Source: Sipunculus nudus (taxonomy: Eukaryota > Annelida > Sipuncula > Golfingiida > Sipunculidae). Taken from it: 64,000 bases of DNA. Position numbers and translations under genes: made by a program. The notes beneath the pieces are model-generated. The model was not told where the DNA came from. It made no database searches and worked only from the letters and a program-made list of their open reading frames with translations. Position 1 is the first letter of the stretch; each line of letters starts with the position of its first letter. This document shows, one piece after another, positions 60,412-64,000 of this stretch. The stretch covers positions 60,221,159 through 60,285,158 of the forward strand of contig CM049313.1 of assembly GCA_026874595.1 (NCBI GenBank). Direction: 5' to 3'.

Positions 60412-63400
60412 CTATTTAGATGTCCCTGCTGCTTCCATCTTTGCCTCTGCCTTTTTCTTTTGTTTTTCCCTCATGATGTCAGCATCTCTGCAATGAATCA
60501 ACATCAAAGCTGTATACCAAGATAAAACATGACCTCATTATATATGCATGGATTTAGCCAATAAACTTAAGTGAAGAATTGTATTGGTTATTATTTCTAT
60601 TGAGTTTTGTGAAAAACCATCAAAACCCTGGTAAGTTATCACAGCGACACTGAAAACTGACAAACCATTGGTATACCATAATACATCCTGTCTCAGATGC
60701 GTTTAAAAAAATCACAATAGGTCTGTAAAGGCCCAGCAAAGGGAGCCAATCTGTCTATCCAAACAAGAGTTGTTGTCCATGAACTAATTTGAGAACAGAT
60801 GGACCCTTGTAAACTTGACCTTTGACTTTGTGACCCTAAAATCAGAAAGAATCTTCCCTATTGGCAGGTGAGCAATATATCTGGAATAACTTTGCCTTGA
60901 AGTGCAACCACATTCTTTTTATAGAAATTGGTCCTGTGACATTGACCTTTTAACCCTAAATTGATAGGGTTCTTTCTTTATCAGTGGGTCTTATTTAAGT
61001 CAAGTTTTAAACAAATATGTCAAACCAAACTTTAGTTATCATCTGGAAACTAATTTGTGGACAGATGGCCCCCTGTGACCTTGACCGTTACCTTGTGACC
61101 CTATGTTCAAAGAGATTCTTCCCCTATTGGCAGGTCAGCTAAATGCACAAGATGGAAGTTTGGGATGAAAAGTTTTGCTTAAAATGCATCCACAATCTTT
61201 TAAGAAATTAAGTGGGTCCTGTGACCTGATGACCCCAAAGTCATTAGGGTTCTTGCCTTACTGTTGGCCATATATAAGTCTGAAGTCCATATGTCAATTC
61301 AAACTGGAGTTATCACCTGGAACAAATTTGTGGATAGACGGTTGAACAGACAGATGGACTACCATGGACACAGGGTGATTACTATAGAGCATCCACTTAT
61401 GAACAATAAACACCAAAGGTCTCAAGACACCAGGTGAAACCAAAGCGTAGAGAAAATTACATGTTTGGTGTCATTTTATAGTCTAAAAAATGGACAAAAA
61501 TTGTGAAAATTTGAAAAAAAAAAACGGCCGCCATAAGATTTCGGGAACTGACAAAACTAGTTATGTTCAAAATTCAAGGCAAGATTCATGCCAATCCATG
61601 CGTTAATTATCAATATATGGGAGGTTTTGTATCAAATATTTATTTATTCTGGGTGGAACTTACAAACCCCATAGCTTGGAGGATATAGGTCGCAGTGACC
61701 TAATTTCAGGTTTCCAAGGAAATTTTTATTGACCCTGGATGTTCACAGGGGTTAGGCTTTGTACATTTATTCATTTTTTCAGACTTTAAGTCAGCTGAAG
61801 TAAAAGCTGACCTTGACCTTTGGAACCCTAAATCATAAGGGGGTTTCCTAACCCCCTCTGCCATACGTATGTGAAATATAAAATCAATAGGATAGGTTTG
61901 GTTGCCAAGATATAAGAGATTAACAAAAAACTTTAACCTGATTTTTTCTTGACCACAAGGTTGTACACTAAGAAGCTTGTAGGGTCAGTGGTTCAGATTT
62001 GTGTTTTGCTGATGGACAGACGATGGACAAAGGACCATACTAATGCAAACCTGTGAAATGGAATATACAGGTATAATGCTTCCATGATAACAAGCTAGAC
62101 CATTACTTGAAAAGTACTTGATTAATTTTCAAATACATGTGTGACATGTATCTTTACAATGCATGTAATAAATATTTTGAACCCAAGTACCAGCAATAAT
62201 TACACAATCATCACTCATGAAATGCAGGCATGGATGCACAAAAAGATTGAAGTTGGTGCCACCAGTCTTGAGTATGAGAAAGCCATTGAAGATGTATAGA
62301 CATGCAAAATTTCAGGCAGATACTTCCAACTACTCTTGAGCTATGTGTACTGATGCATAGAACCCAAAAACAATTGTAGGTGGCTCCACAAGTCTTGTAT
62401 ACAATGAAAGATGTATGGACATGCACAATTTCAAACTGACATGTCAAATCACACCTGATAAATAAGCAGGGACATAACTGTGCAAAATTTACTGTAATTT
62501 GTACTAGGCACCACCAGTTTTGTGTTGACAAAGTTATCCAAGATGTATATATGTGCACAATTTCAGGCTGATATATCAAATCCCTCCTGAGAAATAAGTT
62601 TGGACATATACTTTGCAAAATAATTGAAGATGGCACCATCAGTCTTGTAAATGATGAAGCTATACGAGATGTATGGACATGCATAATTTTAGACTGATAC
62701 ATCAAACTTCTCAGTCAGGCGAACTCGGATGACCAAGCCCAACTGAGAAAGGCAGTTGCCCCTAAGTGAACTGAAACTAATGTGCAGGTGCAGCTACTGC
62801 ACTGAGTGAACTCTTGACCCATACCTGGCTGCACTGACTGAACTCTTCATTTTTCCCCAATCAAGTGAGGGTTTATATTTTCTGTGAATGTGGTGTGATT
62901 GGGTGTTATGAACAAAAGCTGATGAATCACCCGGCACGAGTCAGTCACAAATGTTTGATGCCATTGTTACAGTTAGGTTCTCGTCAGGTGAAGCATGTTT
63001 GGTCAACACTGACCAGACTGAGCGAGGTGCAGGTGCATCATGTGATGAGCATCTCAGTCGAGTTACTGGTGTATTACCTGTGATAGTGGGTATATTTTTT
63101 CATCTTCCTTGCGTAAATGTAGACATTTATAAACCACAAATACCCCATGATATGTGCCTTGCACAAAAATCAATTTTAAAGCCCACAATATTATCTGAAT
63201 CTACAGTATGCTGGAAGATTCTAGAGCTAACAATTACAATTTGTGCCCTGTCTGGCCCATTGCTCAAAATCATGTTTATGGCCTATAGCTTACAAATTAT
63301 AGGTCACCTGACTTAATTTCAGATTTTCAAGGAGACTTGCTCAGAACCTCTCTTGATGTTGTTTTTAAGATTCTACACTTGATGAATACAATTTGTGCCC

Positions 63401-63920
63401 TATCTGACTGCCTGGATGTGCAAAAATAAGTGTTTGCCCATAAGCTCACAGAATATAGGTCACAGTGACCTAATTTCAGGTTTCCAAGGAGAACTGCACA
63501 GGGCCTCCATTGATGATTGCTAGGACCTCCATGGATGATGGGCTAGAAGATTCTGGATCTAATGGATAAATTTGTGCCTTGTCTGTCTGGTTGCTTAAAA
63601 ACATGCTTTGGGCCTGTAGCTCGCATGTCAACATGACTTACTTTCAGGTTTTTAAGGAGATTTGCTCAGAACCTATCGGATGTTGAGTTAGATTCTAGAT
63701 GGATACCATTTGTGCCTTGTCTGACTGTCTGATGTGACTTGCCCGTCTGGGTAAGTTCTCTAAGAAGGTAATGTCAAACCCTGAGTGATCTTTCTTGCAT
63801 ACCTTTGTTTCCTGGTCTCCAGACTCATGCCTTTGTTCCCTTCCATATCCTTTGACGACTTTGATTTCCCTTTATCCTTCTTCATTTGTTTTGCCCGAGC
63901 AAGTTCTCGCTGATTTCCAC
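60412..63920 (-). CDS. SERF: SERF (4F5 family) small EDRK-rich factor, first exon off window
   Basis: Two minus-strand exons: 63920-63803 and 60487-60412 (stop TAG at 60414-60412). The first begins mid-codon after TTTCAG and reads GNQRELARAKQMKKDKG to MSLETRKQ. It joins in phase 2 to RDADIMREKQKKKAEAK... and the stop. The missing first exon should supply only Met plus about two residues (M-T-R-like), as in animal SERF proteins of about 60 residues. Family knowledge: SERF/4F5 proteins are tiny, highly charged, disordered nucleolar/cytosolic proteins that modulate amyloid aggregation and bind RNA. Human SERF1 lies beside SMN1 on chromosome 5. Here the gene is convergent with SMN1, about 18.6 kb from the SMN1 stop. 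Identification rests on GNQRELAR..KNMKK-like and RKQRDAxIM motifs. Confidence 0.93.
60488..63802 (-). repeat. SERF intron, filled with dispersed repeats
   Basis: Contains a 'cctcatta' family copy (60530-60700), a reverse copy of the AGGTCA-rich family (60770-61320), 'ggtcacagtgacctaatttc' units near 61690, four ~120-bp tandem units with 'caccagt(c/t)ttg' and 'ggacatgcacaatttcagac' (62222-62710), a reverse family C fragment (62715-62850), and three to four units with 'cctgtctg' and 'atttcaggttt(c/t)caaggaga' (63240-63720). Confidence 0.65.
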
Positions 63921-64000
63921 CTGAAATAATTGCCTCATTTATACATAACCTATATATGTTACATACATAGTAGATATTAATACATATATGTAAATATATG

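Noticed and set aside
62211-62705. 164-codon minus-strand open frame, among the longer frames outside the RAG1-like gene
   Set aside because: It reads through four diverged ~120-bp tandem repeat units, and the internal repetition of the translation mirrors the DNA repeat. No domain.

Overview
The window is AT-rich eukaryotic nuclear DNA. Genes are split into short exons with GT-AG introns of 0.1-12 kb, and the introns are packed with DNA transposons, SINEs and microsatellites. The proteins are animal proteins. The repeat types (short non-autonomous elements carrying GGACGGACGG and AGGTCA-rich blocks, a tRNA-derived SINE) and a RAG1-like transposon suggest a lophotrochozoan, most likely a mollusc. 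The species is not determinable from the sequence alone.

Three host genes were reconstructed exon by exon with consistent reading phases. (1) TPGS1, tubulin polyglutamylase complex subunit 1, lies on the minus strand from 15244 down to 1843, with the last exon running off the left edge. It contains a 13-nt microexon. (2) SMN1, survival motor neuron, lies on the plus strand at 19418-41849 and is complete in 8 coding exons encoding 315 residues. (3) A SERF/4F5 small EDRK-rich factor lies on the minus strand from 63920 down to 60412, with its first exon off the right edge. TPGS1 and SMN1 are head to head with 4.2 kb between them. SMN1 and SERF are convergent. In human, SERF1 also neighbours SMN1.

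The main find is a complete transposon of about 6.1 kb at 33041-39165, inside the 12-kb fifth intron of SMN1. It encodes an intact 10-exon, 1060-residue RAG1-like recombinase (33795-38198) with an N-terminal zinc ribbon, a perfect C3HC4 RING finger and a DDE-type RAG1/Transib/Chapaev-like core. Its ends are inverted repeats starting CACAGCAGTTAC. A second shared block sits at different distances from the two ends, recalling the unequal spacers of RSSs. It is flanked by a GGGG duplication, and uninterrupted copies of the target repeat in this same window serve as empty sites. No RAG2-like gene is visible.

The rest is mostly repeats. It includes a 2.1-kb element with minisatellite-filled inverted ends (2592-4717), a 2.3-kb MULE-like element between the TPGS1 and SMN1 starts (16764-19030), hAT-like (28184-30132), pogo/Tc1-like (4820-5121 and 31334-32410) and Harbinger-like (26229-26970) elements, two identical-length 699-bp MULE-like elements forming a giant palindrome (49783-51240), and long dispersed families between 46.6 and 58.8 kb. 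Between about 41.9 and 46.6 kb no gene was recognised beyond the probable SMN1 3' UTR.
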